A stretch of 39,701 nt of DNA from an uncultured Bacteroidota bacterium (GCA_903905445.1 CAIVGO010000604.1:1-39701); one strand, 5' to 3'. Positions 18,610-27,123 are shown, counted from the first letter of the stretch. Made by a program: numbers and translations. The notes: generated from the letters alone by a model not told the origin.

Positions 18610-19140
18610 ATGAAAAAAGCAATTCCAATGTTACGTCCTCAAGACATTGTCGTCTTGGTGAAGCTGCTTATTGAAGAAAACGAGTCATGGACGCAGATAT
18701 CCTTGGCAAAATCGCTCTTTTTAAGTCAGTCTGAAATCAGTGAATCATTGAAACGCACCAGCTATGCACGATTGTTAATTAATAAAGGCAAAGAAGTTGC
18801 GCGACAGCCATTCATGGATTTATTACAATATGGTGTGCCCTTCATATTTCCACAGCAACCGGGCATCGCCACCAGAGGTATTCCAACAGCCCATAGTGCA
18901 GCACCATTAGCGCAACTTATTAGCAGCAATGAAAACTATGTTTGGCCATATTATAAGGGAAACGTAAAGGGTAAAAGCATTTTGCCATTTTATCCTACTG
19001 TAGTTCAAGCCGTTGAACAAGATGCTATATTGTATGAGTATTTGGCGTTGATAGATGCGGTACGTTGTGGGCGTGCACGAGAACGAAATTTATCTTTGGA
19101 ATTATTAAAAGAGAAGATATGTCAAAAAATGAAATTATAA
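18610..19140 (+). CDS. Putative helix-turn-helix regulator / antitoxin partner of a nucleotidyltransferase
   Basis: I do not recognise this 176-residue protein by family name. Residues about 25-62 (ESWTQISLAKSLFLSQSEISESLKRT) read as a MarR-like helix-turn-helix: Q-x-x-LAK-x-L-x-LSQSEISESLKR. The middle (about 75-125) is rich in Pro, Gly and aromatic residues (YGVPFIFPQQPGIATRGIPT), and the C-terminal part is helical. It starts right behind a palindromic operator and overlaps the following nucleotidyltransferase gene by 22 bases. Regulator plus nucleotidyltransferase is the order of AbiE-type toxin-antitoxin pairs, where the first protein represses the promoter; the fold here is not obviously AbiEi. 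Antitoxin function is inference. Confidence 0.7.
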   Translation: MKKAIPMLRPQDIVVLVKLLIEENESWTQISLAKSLFLSQSEISESLKRTSYARLLINKGKEVARQPFMDLLQYGVPFIFPQQPGIATRGIPTAHSAAPLAQLISSNENYVWPYYKGNVKGKSILPFYPTVVQAVEQDAILYEYLALIDAVRCGRARERNLSLELLKEKICQKMKL

Positions 19141-19814
19141 ACAGAAATGCAATCATTAAAATTGCAAATGCTTTGGGCGATCTAAACGAGCAAGTTGTTT
19201 TCGTCGGAGGCGCGATGGTAAGTCTTTATGCAGACGATCCAATTGCGGAGGATGTCAGGGCTACAAAAGATATTGATTTGACTTTTCAAATTGCCACTGC
19301 CAGTGAACTTGAAGTATTGCGTCAAGCCCTTATCGATAAGGGGTTCTATGAATCCAGAGATTCTGATGTTATTTGCCGGTTTAATTATGAGGATTTATTA
19401 GTGGATGTTATGTCGACACAGCCAGTAGGTTGGGCGCCTGGAAATCGCTGGTTTGCAATTGGTTTTGCATTCGCTAATACGATATATTTAGAAAATGTTG
19501 GGGTTAAAATACTTCCGCTTTCCTATTTCCTTGCTTCAAAGATAGATGCTTTTTACGACCGAGGCCGGAAGGATGTATATGGTAGTCATGATCTGGAAGA
19601 CATTGTTTACCTTTTCAATTATAGAATTGGTATTGTTGGAGATATATCAAATTCAAACCAAGAAGTGAAAAGTTATCTTTCAAAAAGTTTAAGTGACATA
19701 TTAGCAGATGACCGAATAATGAATGCATTGCCAGGTCATCTGTATTTTGAGGAAGGAGATGAGCGGATGGAATTCATAAAAGATAAAATGCGTGCAGTTG
19801 CAATGATGGTTTAG
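19119..19814 (+). CDS. AbiEii-like nucleotidyltransferase, putative toxin
   Basis: This 231-residue protein has the pattern of a minimal polymerase-beta-fold nucleotidyltransferase: FVGGAMVSLY with Gly30, Gly31 and Ser35, the metal-binding pair KDIDL (Asp51, Asp53), and a third acid in LLVDVM (Asp96). A later KIDAFYDRGRKDVYGSHDLEDI segment resembles the C-terminal basic/acidic helices of the AbiEii family. I chose ATG 19119 because a purine-rich AAAAGAGAAG precedes it and it gives a clean MSKNEII start; a TTG at 19065 would overlap the upstream gene much further. AbiEii-family toxins modify tRNA; whether this one does is unknown. Together with the upstream regulator it makes a likely toxin-antitoxin or phage-defence pair. 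Confidence 0.75.
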   Translation: MSKNEIINRNAIIKIANALGDLNEQVVFVGGAMVSLYADDPIAEDVRATKDIDLTFQIATASELEVLRQALIDKGFYESRDSDVICRFNYEDLLVDVMSTQPVGWAPGNRWFAIGFAFANTIYLENVGVKILPLSYFLASKIDAFYDRGRKDVYGSHDLEDIVYLFNYRIGIVGDISNSNQEVKSYLSKSLSDILADDRIMNALPGHLYFEEGDERMEFIKDKMRAVAMMV

Positions 19815-19914
19815 ATAGGCTTAGCTACCAATGAGCGACCGGAGCATCGGGAGAGTGGTTGGTATTGGGTTGCGGGACAGCGCTTGCGTTTTAGGCGGTT
19901 GCTCCGAACACCAT

Positions 19915-21009
19915 TTACTCTTTTTGTAACACAACCTTATCTGTCAACGGTAAAGATTGGCAAGTTAAAATATAGCCAGCCTTCAGTTCAAGTTCACCAA
20001 GCGCCTGGTTTCTTTTCATCGTAACCTCCCCCTCTACACATTTCATTTTACAAGTGCCGCACAATCCTTTTTGGCAGGAGAATGGCATGGGTATGTTTTG
20101 AGCAAGGCCGCTTTGGAGTATGGTTTGCGGGCTGTTTGTTTCAAATTGATACACTTTCTGCTGAATATTTACAGTTACTGTTGCTTTTTTAGAGGTTTGT
20201 GCCTCATTTGAGGCTGTATTTATAAGTGGCGTCGAGGGGATGTTTTTTCTTTCAAAAATCTGTTCATGGCGGGCTTCATAATCGTTGAATTGGGTGCCCA
20301 TCCATTTATCCCACCAGGTAAAATACAGGGCATAATTGCCATTAAACTGCTGATGGTGCATGTTGTGGTGGGTAGAAGTGGTTATGTGCCGAAGTATGGG
20401 TGCTTTAGTCCAACCTTTGGGATAAACTTCGTAGCCTAGGTGGCCTAATACATTGTTGAGCATGTCTAAGACCTGCCACGTAAGGATGACGCCCAAGTGT
20501 AATGGCATGACAAATGGCAAGATAAATGCCATGCCCGCCTCTACCACTGCTTCAGATGGGTGAAAGGCAAAAGCGGTGAGGGGCGAAGGGTCGGTGCTTT
20601 CATGGTGCACCCGGTGGAAAAATTTGTACAGCCGAGGGTGGTGCATGGCGCGGTGCGACCAATAAAAGAAAGCATCGTTGAGTATCAGCAGCAGCCCCAA
20701 ACTGACCACCATCCAGATCCAGCCGTATTGGTTTACGTCGTAATACATCTTGGTGTAGCCTTTTGATTGTAAATAAACAAGTACTACATCCAGGATGGCA
20801 AATACCATAAAAGTACTGGTAGAATGCAGTAGATCGTGTTTGAAATGGTGGATATTGGCGCGTTCTACCTCCTGAATACGAATCGATTGCAGCTTTTTTT
20901 TCCAGATAACCCAGAAGGCTAAGAAAAATGGGAATGCGAAGAGGGCATACGTGAGGGCATTTTCGAGAAAAGCCTCTAAAAACTGGGAGAAAAATGTTTG
21001 GAACTGCAT
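19915..21009 (-). CDS. Sterol desaturase/fatty acid hydroxylase family protein fused to a 2Fe-2S ferredoxin
   Basis: A 364-residue two-domain protein. Residues about 15-260 form a membrane-bound di-iron oxygenase with several hydrophobic helices and the histidine boxes HRAMHH (119-124), HRVHH (132-136) and HHNMHH (214-219), preceded by NDAFFYWS. Residues about 275-364 form a plant-type [2Fe-2S] ferredoxin with C-x4-C-x2-C and a distal Cys (C312, C317, C320, C350). The enzyme therefore carries its own electron donor. It probably hydroxylates or desaturates a lipid, sterol or carotenoid; the substrate is unknown. ATG 21009 was chosen over an in-frame TTG at 21051, which has no support. It lies downstream of a Crp/Fnr-type regulator on the same strand. 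Confidence 0.85.
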   Translation of the reverse strand: MQFQTFFSQFLEAFLENALTYALFAFPFFLAFWVIWKKKLQSIRIQEVERANIHHFKHDLLHSTSTFMVFAILDVVLVYLQSKGYTKMYYDVNQYGWIWMVVSLGLLLILNDAFFYWSHRAMHHPRLYKFFHRVHHESTDPSPLTAFAFHPSEAVVEAGMAFILPFVMPLHLGVILTWQVLDMLNNVLGHLGYEVYPKGWTKAPILRHITTSTHHNMHHQQFNGNYALYFTWWDKWMGTQFNDYEARHEQIFERKNIPSTPLINTASNEAQTSKKATVTVNIQQKVYQFETNSPQTILQSGLAQNIPMPFSCQKGLCGTCKMKCVEGEVTMKRNQALGELELKAGYILTCQSLPLTDKVVLQKE

Positions 21010-21076
21010 GGTGTTGAACTTTTGCGTGGCCGAAATTTTAACGTGCTGCAAAGGTTCGGGTATTGCATTTAAATAC

Positions 21077-21094
21077 TTTTGATGTACATCAAAA
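21077..21094. promoter_or_regulatory. Perfect FNR-type operator (TTGAT-N4-ATCAA)
   Basis: TTTTGATGTACATCAAAA is a perfect 18-bp palindrome containing TTGAT-GTAC-ATCAA, the canonical binding pattern of FNR-like proteins. It lies 1 base beyond the stop codon of the Crp/Fnr-type gene and 67 bases upstream of the desaturase-ferredoxin ATG, so it most likely controls the latter. Confidence 0.75.
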
Positions 21095-21095
21095 A

Positions 21096-21671
21096 CTACA
21101 TTTTGCCTGCCCTGATTCGGCTGAGCGTTTCCTGCGTAATATTTAAATACGATGCAATATGGCCAAGGCTTACTCGATTGCTGATGTCTGGAAACAGGAG
21201 CAGGAGTTTTTCGTATCGTTGTTTTGCAGAAAGAAACTGCAAATCACCGATGCGGTCTTCAATTTGGGTGATGTAAAACTTTTCAATTAGTTTGATGTAC
21301 CAAAGGGCAAAGGCGTGGTGTTTTTGGAGCAAACGATGGAAATCGTGGAACCCGATTGCGAATAAAGTACTGTCTTCGAGCAATTGAATACCTTCCTGGG
21401 TTGGGCTTTGGTTTACGAAACTTGGCGCCGAAGCCAGGATATCCTGATCAAAGGAAAACCACACATTCGCTTCTTTACCCTCCTCGGTGGTATGAAAATA
21501 ACGGGCAGCCCCTTTTTCCATAAACCACAAGTATTGGCAAGGGCGACCTTCTTTCAGGAGTAAGTGATTTTTAGGAAATGTTTGCTCCTGAAAGTACAGA
21601 TCTATTTCCTCTAAAATGGATTCGGGCAAAGGGTGAATGTATAGTAGAATCGATTTTAATGCTGGATTCAT
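21096..21671 (-). CDS. Crp/Fnr family transcriptional regulator
   Basis: A 191-residue regulator with an N-terminal cyclic-nucleotide-binding-like beta-roll (about 1-115), a dimerisation helix (about 115-140) and a C-terminal winged helix (about 150-191). The recognition helix ITQETLSRIR has Glu181, Ser184 and Arg185, the E-xx-SR pattern by which FNR reads TTGAT. The N-terminus lacks the cysteine set of oxygen-sensing FNR (single Cys45), so it is not a classical iron-sulfur FNR; its signal is unknown. The FNR-type palindrome sits immediately behind the gene and before the desaturase-ferredoxin gene on the same strand, which makes that gene the obvious target. Confidence 0.88.
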   Translation of the reverse strand: MNPALKSILLYIHPLPESILEEIDLYFQEQTFPKNHLLLKEGRPCQYLWFMEKGAARYFHTTEEGKEANVWFSFDQDILASAPSFVNQSPTQEGIQLLEDSTLFAIGFHDFHRLLQKHHAFALWYIKLIEKFYITQIEDRIGDLQFLSAKQRYEKLLLLFPDISNRVSLGHIASYLNITQETLSRIRAGKM

Positions 21672-21753
21672 ATCCTTTCAGCGTAGTTTTACGGCTTTTT
21701 AAGTTGCCTGTGCCGACCATAATGGTAGGTGAAATGGGCAGATTAACTTTCAG

Positions 21754-22905
21754 ATGGCATATTACAAGCAGCTTATAATAGCCTTTTTTCGGCGTTTCCC
21801 CAAAAGTCTGGTTATGCCTAAACGCGGCTCTGGTAGGTTTCGTGCGGTGCTGGGTATTCTTTTTGGTTTGGGTACCTTGCTACTCAACATTTTAGCGCAT
21901 CAATCGCCAGCGTGGGTGGAGCGTTGGTACAGCCGCGGCCTATTTCAGGGTATCCGATATGTCTTGGATGGGAGTACGGGGCGCTTGCCCTTTCCGGTGT
22001 TTTATTTGTTTTGGTTGGGTGTCGTTGTTTTTGCCGTGTGTTTGTACCTGTGGCGGCCTAAAATGGCGACTTTTTGGACAAAAGTTGGGTATTACTTAGT
22101 GCATTTGGCTGGTTTTGCGGGCTTATTGGTCGGCTTGTTCTTCTGGCTTTGGGGTTTTAATTATGCCCGCCTTCCTTTTGAAACGCAACTTGGACTGGAT
22201 GTTCAACCAGTTGAAACGCGGGTTTTATGGCAGGAATTACGCACAGAAACGCGTGTTTTAGATAGTCTGCGTACCATATTGGTCGGAAACGATACAAATG
22301 CGTTGAACGACCAGGCTTTTTGGCCATTACAGGTGGAAGATACGATTCGGGTCAGGGTGGAAGTATGGCTCAACGCGCAGGGGTTTCCTGTGGGCGGACG
22401 GGTGCGCGGGCGGTTTATTTATCCGGCTGGGACACTGTTCAAATTTGGTGCTTCGGGTATTTACTGGCCATTTGTGGGCGAAGGCAATATTGAAGGGGGC
22501 CTGCATCCTTTGCGGAAATTGCCTGCGATGGCCCACGAAATGAGCCATGGATATGGGTTTTGCGATGAAGGGGTGTGCAATTTTATCGCCTATATTGCCT
22601 GTGCCGAAGATTCGAATGTGTACATTGCTTACTGCGCCCGACTGGATTATTGGAGTACATTGTCGCATGCTTGCTGGCAAAGTGACCCGCAGGAATATGA
22701 ACAATCGTTCAAACCGACCATTCCGGCGGGTATTTTGGCCGATAAAGCAGCCATTCGCAAGCAAAACAGTCAATACAAGGAATTAGCACCCCGGCTGCGG
22801 TACCAGGTGTATGATTCATATTTGAAGGCGCAAGGAATAAAGGCGGGGATGTTGAACTATGATGCGGTATTGATGTTGGTGCAGGCGTGGCGGGCGGCGC
22901 GGTAG
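21754..22905 (+). CDS. DUF3810 family membrane protein (metallopeptidase-like)
   Basis: A 383-residue protein with hydrophobic helices near residues 31-48, 83-100 and 112-135, followed by a soluble domain. That domain carries HEMSH (261-265), then FCDEGVCNFIAYIAC with Glu272. This is the HExxH...E pattern of a gluzincin-like zinc peptidase and is the hallmark of the DUF3810 family common in Bacteroidota. Activity and substrate are not known. The start is uncertain: ATG 21754 gives 383 residues, and ATG 21814 (MPKRGSGRF) would give 363 and start just before the first membrane helix. The stop is followed within 6 bases by a palindromic repeat. It is divergent from the Crp/Fnr-type gene. Confidence 0.8.
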   Translation: MAYYKQLIIAFFRRFPKSLVMPKRGSGRFRAVLGILFGLGTLLLNILAHQSPAWVERWYSRGLFQGIRYVLDGSTGRLPFPVFYLFWLGVVVFAVCLYLWRPKMATFWTKVGYYLVHLAGFAGLLVGLFFWLWGFNYARLPFETQLGLDVQPVETRVLWQELRTETRVLDSLRTILVGNDTNALNDQAFWPLQVEDTIRVRVEVWLNAQGFPVGGRVRGRFIYPAGTLFKFGASGIYWPFVGEGNIEGGLHPLRKLPAMAHEMSHGYGFCDEGVCNFIAYIACAEDSNVYIAYCARLDYWSTLSHACWQSDPQEYEQSFKPTIPAGILADKAAIRKQNSQYKELAPRLRYQVYDSYLKAQGIKAGMLNYDAVLMLVQAWRAAR

Positions 22906-22906
22906 C

Positions 22907-22939
22907 GGTAGGGACAAGTCGCGACTTGTCCGTACGCGT
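22907..22939. repeat. Palindromic repeat element, copy 1
   Basis: Contains the perfect 20-bp palindrome GGACAAGTCGCGACTTGTCC (22912-22931) followed by GTACGCG, 6 bases after a stop codon. A related element lies at 26657-26703 with matched changes in both arms, so this looks like a member of a dispersed REP-like family. Confidence 0.65.
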
Positions 22940-22972
22940 GGCGCCATCATAAATTTTAAAATTTTTAAAACG

Positions 22973-24142
22973 TTGGATTTAAACATCAACCTTCGATCCA
23001 TGTTGTTGCTGATTGCCATGCTGCAAGGCGTGGTAGTGGCGGGTTTATTGTTGGCACGTGGCCTGCGCCGTAACCAAACGGCCGATTTGTTGCTGGCGGC
23101 CCTCTTGTTTCAACTGGCTTGTTCCCTGATTGAACATTTTATTGGCTTCATGGGGGTGTATGACTATGCACGGGAGCATGGTTTTGACCTCACCTTTTTT
23201 CCATTCGACAATCCGTTTTTATATGGTCCGTTGATATTGCTTTATGTGAAGGCACTTACGGATCGTGATTTTAGTTGGAAACGCCGGGATTGGGCACATT
23301 TTGCCTTGCCGGTGGTTTATCTTGTAGTGCATTTTTCTGTTTGGTCCTTACCCGATGCTATCAAGTTTCAATTTTTGGATGAAGCGTTTTGGGGTAGGGT
23401 TATTCGGTGGGTGCAACAAGTTAGTTTTTATCTTACGTCCATTGCTTACTTGACATATGCTTTCCGGCGTTTTCAATCCTATCGGAACCTGATTGAGCAG
23501 GAATATTCCAACACGGGTAAAATTACGCTCGATTGGTTGCGCCTGTTTTTGGTGGCATTTTCGGCGTATTTAGTTTTTGATTTGTTGTTTTCCATTGCAG
23601 CCCAAGCGTTCAATTTTTGGTACACGGGCTGGTATTGGCTCAATTTGACGCGGGCGCTGTTGTTGTATTATATTTCGGTGACGGGTTGGAGTTTTGCCCA
23701 AAAATCGAGTGTGCAACTGGCGGTATTGGAACAACGCAGTGTTCAAGCGCAGGAACCGGCCACCAATACTGCAACGGGCAAACTCACGATGTTGCCCGAA
23801 GCGGTGGAAAAGTATCGTCCGCAACTGGCCCAATTTATGGAAACGGAACAACCCTGGCTTGATCCGGAGTTGACCTTGTCTGTTTTGGCAGAAAGAATCG
23901 GCTTAAATGCTTCGCAATTGTCGTATTTGGTAAACAATGGGTTTCAGCAAAATTTTAATGATTTTGTCAATACGTATCGGGTGGAAGAAGTGAAGCGCAA
24001 ACTGGCTTTGCCCGAATTTCAGCATCTTTCGTTGCTTGGGGTTGCATTTGAGTCGGGTTTTAACTCAAAAGCGACGTTTAACCGTGCTTTTAAGAAACTG
24101 ACAGGCAATGCGCCGAGTCAGTATGCGGGTCTCAAATCATAA
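22973..24142 (+). CDS. AraC family regulator with N-terminal membrane domain
   Basis: A 389-residue protein. The first 250 residues hold about six or seven hydrophobic segments (such as MLLLIAMLQGVVVAGLLLARG, FLYGPLILLYVKAL, WAHFALPVVYLVVHF and LFLVAFSAYLVFDLLF). Residues about 285-389 form an AraC/XylS DNA-binding domain with two helix-turn-helices: LTLSVLAERIGLNASQLSYLVN and LSLLGVAFESGFNSKATFNRAFK, ending TGNAPSQY. The architecture is a membrane-bound sensor-regulator. The start is the TTG at 22973 (MDLNINLRS), chosen because it keeps the family-like N-terminus; an ATG at 23000 is the alternative. It stands 102 bases before the receptor-like gene, which it may regulate. Confidence 0.85.
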   Translation: MDLNINLRSMLLLIAMLQGVVVAGLLLARGLRRNQTADLLLAALLFQLACSLIEHFIGFMGVYDYAREHGFDLTFFPFDNPFLYGPLILLYVKALTDRDFSWKRRDWAHFALPVVYLVVHFSVWSLPDAIKFQFLDEAFWGRVIRWVQQVSFYLTSIAYLTYAFRRFQSYRNLIEQEYSNTGKITLDWLRLFLVAFSAYLVFDLLFSIAAQAFNFWYTGWYWLNLTRALLLYYISVTGWSFAQKSSVQLAVLEQRSVQAQEPATNTATGKLTMLPEAVEKYRPQLAQFMETEQPWLDPELTLSVLAERIGLNASQLSYLVNNGFQQNFNDFVNTYRVEEVKRKLALPEFQHLSLLGVAFESGFNSKATFNRAFKKLTGNAPSQYAGLKS

Positions 24143-24244
24143 TCCGAGCCTACAAGCACAGGTCTCAAATCATGCTTTGCGGCGATGCGAGGGCCTTGGT
24201 CAGCCCACTTTTGCGGTATCAATTCGCAAATAAAACTGTTGACC

Positions 24245-26659
24245 ATGCACAAGCAATGCACCCTCCTTTTTGTCTTTTTGTTTTTACAAGTTTCCATTTT
24301 TGCCCAAAGTATCACAGGTACTTTGCGCCTCAACACGGGTGAAGCGGCTGAATATGCCACGGTCAAACTCCTGCGCGCTGCCGATAGCAGTTATGTAGCG
24401 GGTAAAGCGACTGAAGCGGATGGCCGTTTTGAATTCTCCAGTATTGACGCTGGATTATACCTGATCAAAGCGGAATTATTAGGATACGCTGATCTTTATT
24501 CAGGGGCCATTACGTTGCAACCAAGCGCGACCATCGAGGCGCCACCCATGACATTTTCTGTCAACAATTTACTAAAAGAGGCTACGGTAAGTGCCAAATT
24601 ACCCACCATTGAACGGCAATTGGATAAAGTGGTGGTCAATGTGGAAGGTTCCACGTTGGCGGCGGGCAATAACGCACTGGAATTGTTGCAGCGTTCGCCG
24701 GGTGTGGTTGTAACACCGCAAGGATCTGTTATGCTGGAAGGAAAGGCAGGTGTGCGGGTATTGATCGACGGAAAGCCTACGCAGTTGGAAGGCGATCAAT
24801 TGGTGGCTTTTTTGCAAAGTTTGCCGGGCGAAAGCATTTCCAAAATAGAATTAATTACGCGGCCTTCGTCTAAATACGATGCGGAAGGGGTGTCGGGCAT
24901 CATCAATATTCGCTTGAAAAAGAACCAATCGCTGGGTGTAAACGGCGTTGTAACGGCAGGGATTACTCAAAGTATTCATGCGCGCTTGCGCACCGGGCTC
25001 AATTTGAATTATCGCCCCGGAAAGGTCAATTTTTTTGGAAATGCCAATGTGGTAGACGGCTCGCAATCGGTGGGGCAACAAATTACCCGTTACGCTGCGG
25101 GTAAAGTATTTGAGCAGACGAACCCCTTGATCGAACAATTTGGCACTAAATCTTTTAAAGCGGGGGCCGATTTTTTTGCCAACGAACACCATACGTTGGG
25201 TGTTTTGGTGTTGGGTAATTTTTACAACAATATCTCCCGTAAAGACAATGTAACTCAAATTTATAACGAAGGCAATGCTTTGATAGACAGTACTTTGTAT
25301 AGTTTAAATCTTGCGCCAAACCACAATGATCGCGTAAATTACAATTTGAATTACCGCTATACGGATACTTTGGGCAATGAACTTTCTGTGGATGCAGATC
25401 GGATTATATTTCAAAGTAAAGGGTCTAATGCACTTGAAAACCAGCACTTTAATTCCGAAAATGAATTGCTTTCTCGCGATGCCTTATTTAGCGACCTGGG
25501 TTCTAATATTACGATCTGGTCGGTAAAAACGGATTATGTCAAAACCCGGAAAAACGGCTTGAAAATCGAAGCCGGCGCGAAGTTGAACTGGACAAATTCG
25601 GACAATTCCATTCAAAGTACACGTACCGCCAATGGGCAGTCGCAAGCCGATGCAGGTCGGAGCAACCGATTTGATTATCAGGAAAATATAGCCGCTGCTT
25701 ATACCAATGTGGGCAAACAAGGGCAAAAGTTCAACTGGCAATTGGGGCTGCGGGCCGAACAGACCCAGGTTAAAGGTAAATCGACGGATTTGTACGGGGC
25801 CGAATTGAACAAACCCGATACGACTTACCTGGGGCTTTTCCCCACGGCGTACCTGCAATACACCTTGAAGCCGAATCATCAATTAGGCTTTTCGTACAAC
25901 CGTCGATTGAGTCGCCCTGCTTACCAGGATATGAATCCGTTTGTATGGCAAATTGATCCTTACACGAGCGAGCGCGGCAACCCTTATTTGCGTCCTGCTT
26001 ACACCCACGCTGCTGAAATTTCATACACCTATCGGTATGCTGCCAGTATTTCGCTCGGGTACAGCCGCACCACCAACCTGGTCAATACCGTTGCGCGGCA
26101 GGAGGGCAATCAGGCTTATACCCAACCGCAAAATTTGAATCAGCAGGATAATGTTAGTTTGAATGTAAACCTGCCCTTGCCCATTAAATCCTGGTGGGAA
26201 GGGTATGTATGGCTGGGCGTTTGGCACAATCAGTTTCGTTCGCAGTTGGCCGATGCGCAATTGAACGCGGGCGCTTTCGGGGGCGGATGTTATGTGTCGC
26301 AGCAATTTACTCTAAAACAAGGTTATAGTCTGGAGGCTTCTTTTTGGGCCCAATTCCCTACCCGCGATGGTGTTTTTGTAAATAAAGGTATTGCAAGTGC
26401 TTCGATCGGCGCGAAAAAATCGCTGTGGAAAGACAAGGCCACCCTTAAAATCAGTGTGAATGACTTGTTTCGCACCCAGCGTTGGGCGCAATCGGTTGAT
26501 TTTGGCTCGGTACGCGGCTCCATGTGCAATACCTGGGAAAGCCAGAATGTGGCCGTGAGTTTCAGTTGGAAGTTTGGCAACCAGCAATTAAAAACCCGGA
26601 ATCGCAATGGCGGCGGGGCGGAGGATTCGGAAGGTCGGATCAAGGCCCGGAAGGAATAG
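24245..26659 (+). CDS. TonB-dependent-receptor-like outer membrane beta-barrel protein
   Basis: An 804-residue outer membrane protein. It has a signal peptide (MHKQCTLLFVFLFLQVSIFA), a carboxypeptidase-regulatory-like domain (about 22-105, ITGTLRLNTGEAAEYATVKL through GLYLIKAELLGY), and a plug-like domain (about 115-225, LLQRSPGVVV, VRVLIDGKP, IELITRPSSKYDAEG). A long barrel with many aromatic strands follows. This is the OMP_b-brl_3 family layout of Bacteroidota, related to TonB receptors. I did not see a clear TonB box. Ligand unknown. ATG 24245 was chosen because it gives a clean signal peptide; an upstream in-frame ATG at 24185 would add 20 residues in front of it. The AraC regulator gene is directly upstream. 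Confidence 0.88.
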   Translation: MHKQCTLLFVFLFLQVSIFAQSITGTLRLNTGEAAEYATVKLLRAADSSYVAGKATEADGRFEFSSIDAGLYLIKAELLGYADLYSGAITLQPSATIEAPPMTFSVNNLLKEATVSAKLPTIERQLDKVVVNVEGSTLAAGNNALELLQRSPGVVVTPQGSVMLEGKAGVRVLIDGKPTQLEGDQLVAFLQSLPGESISKIELITRPSSKYDAEGVSGIINIRLKKNQSLGVNGVVTAGITQSIHARLRTGLNLNYRPGKVNFFGNANVVDGSQSVGQQITRYAAGKVFEQTNPLIEQFGTKSFKAGADFFANEHHTLGVLVLGNFYNNISRKDNVTQIYNEGNALIDSTLYSLNLAPNHNDRVNYNLNYRYTDTLGNELSVDADRIIFQSKGSNALENQHFNSENELLSRDALFSDLGSNITIWSVKTDYVKTRKNGLKIEAGAKLNWTNSDNSIQSTRTANGQSQADAGRSNRFDYQENIAAAYTNVGKQGQKFNWQLGLRAEQTQVKGKSTDLYGAELNKPDTTYLGLFPTAYLQYTLKPNHQLGFSYNRRLSRPAYQDMNPFVWQIDPYTSERGNPYLRPAYTHAAEISYTYRYAASISLGYSRTTNLVNTVARQEGNQAYTQPQNLNQQDNVSLNVNLPLPIKSWWEGYVWLGVWHNQFRSQLADAQLNAGAFGGGCYVSQQFTLKQGYSLEASFWAQFPTRDGVFVNKGIASASIGAKKSLWKDKATLKISVNDLFRTQRWAQSVDFGSVRGSMCNTWESQNVAVSFSWKFGNQQLKTRNRNGGGAEDSEGRIKARKE

Positions 26660-26703
26660 GGGCAGGTCGCGACCTGCCCGTACGCGACTTGTCCCTACGC
26701 GCG
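26657..26703. repeat. Palindromic repeat element, copy 2 (compound)
   Basis: The palindrome GGGCAGGTCGCGACCTGCCC (26660-26679) begins directly after the TAG stop and is followed by GTACGCGACTTGTCCCTACGCG. The first part is copy 1 (22907-22939) with two base changes in each arm that preserve pairing. The second part is the reverse complement of the left arm of copy 1. It could also act as a transcript 3'-end hairpin. Confidence 0.65.
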
Positions 26704-26751
26704 ACCGGCCCATACGGATTAAATTATTTCAAATCATAAACATTCACACAC

Positions 26752-27123
26752 ATGAAACTTTTCTTTTTTGCTTTGCTCTTTATGTTAACCGATTGCATTG
26801 CCTCCCAACCCAATGTTGCGGAAATGCAGGTGAATGCACCTCAATCAATATCCTTTCGGGTGCGTAACAACAGCATTTTACCCCATAAATATACCTTTAT
26901 CGGATATGAGCCAGGAACGGTGGGTAACTGGACGAATTCGGTATTTTTATTACCGGGCGCCCATCATCGGTTTAATTGCCCAGTGGGTACTAAAATATAC
27001 CGGGCAGATGGAAAGCAAGTTGATGTAGTGATGGGCGGCGGGAGTATTCGGAATGATGTGCCTTTTTTGACGGTGAAAGCGGAAGATGCGGGGAAGGTAT
27101 TTCCGTTGGGGAAAATTAAGTAG
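26752..27123 (+). CDS. Small exported protein of unknown function
   Basis: A 123-residue protein with a signal peptide (MKLFFFALLFMLTDCIASQ). The Cys15 context LTDC is not a good lipobox, so signal peptidase I cleavage is more likely. The mature part is beta-rich (ISFRVRNNSILPHKYTFIGY, NSVFLLPGAHHRFNCPVGTKIYRAD). I recognise no family. It lies 92 bases after the receptor-like gene on the same strand, separated by the repeat element. Its last 8 bases overlap the end of the convergent glycosyltransferase gene. Confidence 0.65.
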   Translation: MKLFFFALLFMLTDCIASQPNVAEMQVNAPQSISFRVRNNSILPHKYTFIGYEPGTVGNWTNSVFLLPGAHHRFNCPVGTKIYRADGKQVDVVMGGGSIRNDVPFLTVKAEDAGKVFPLGKIK

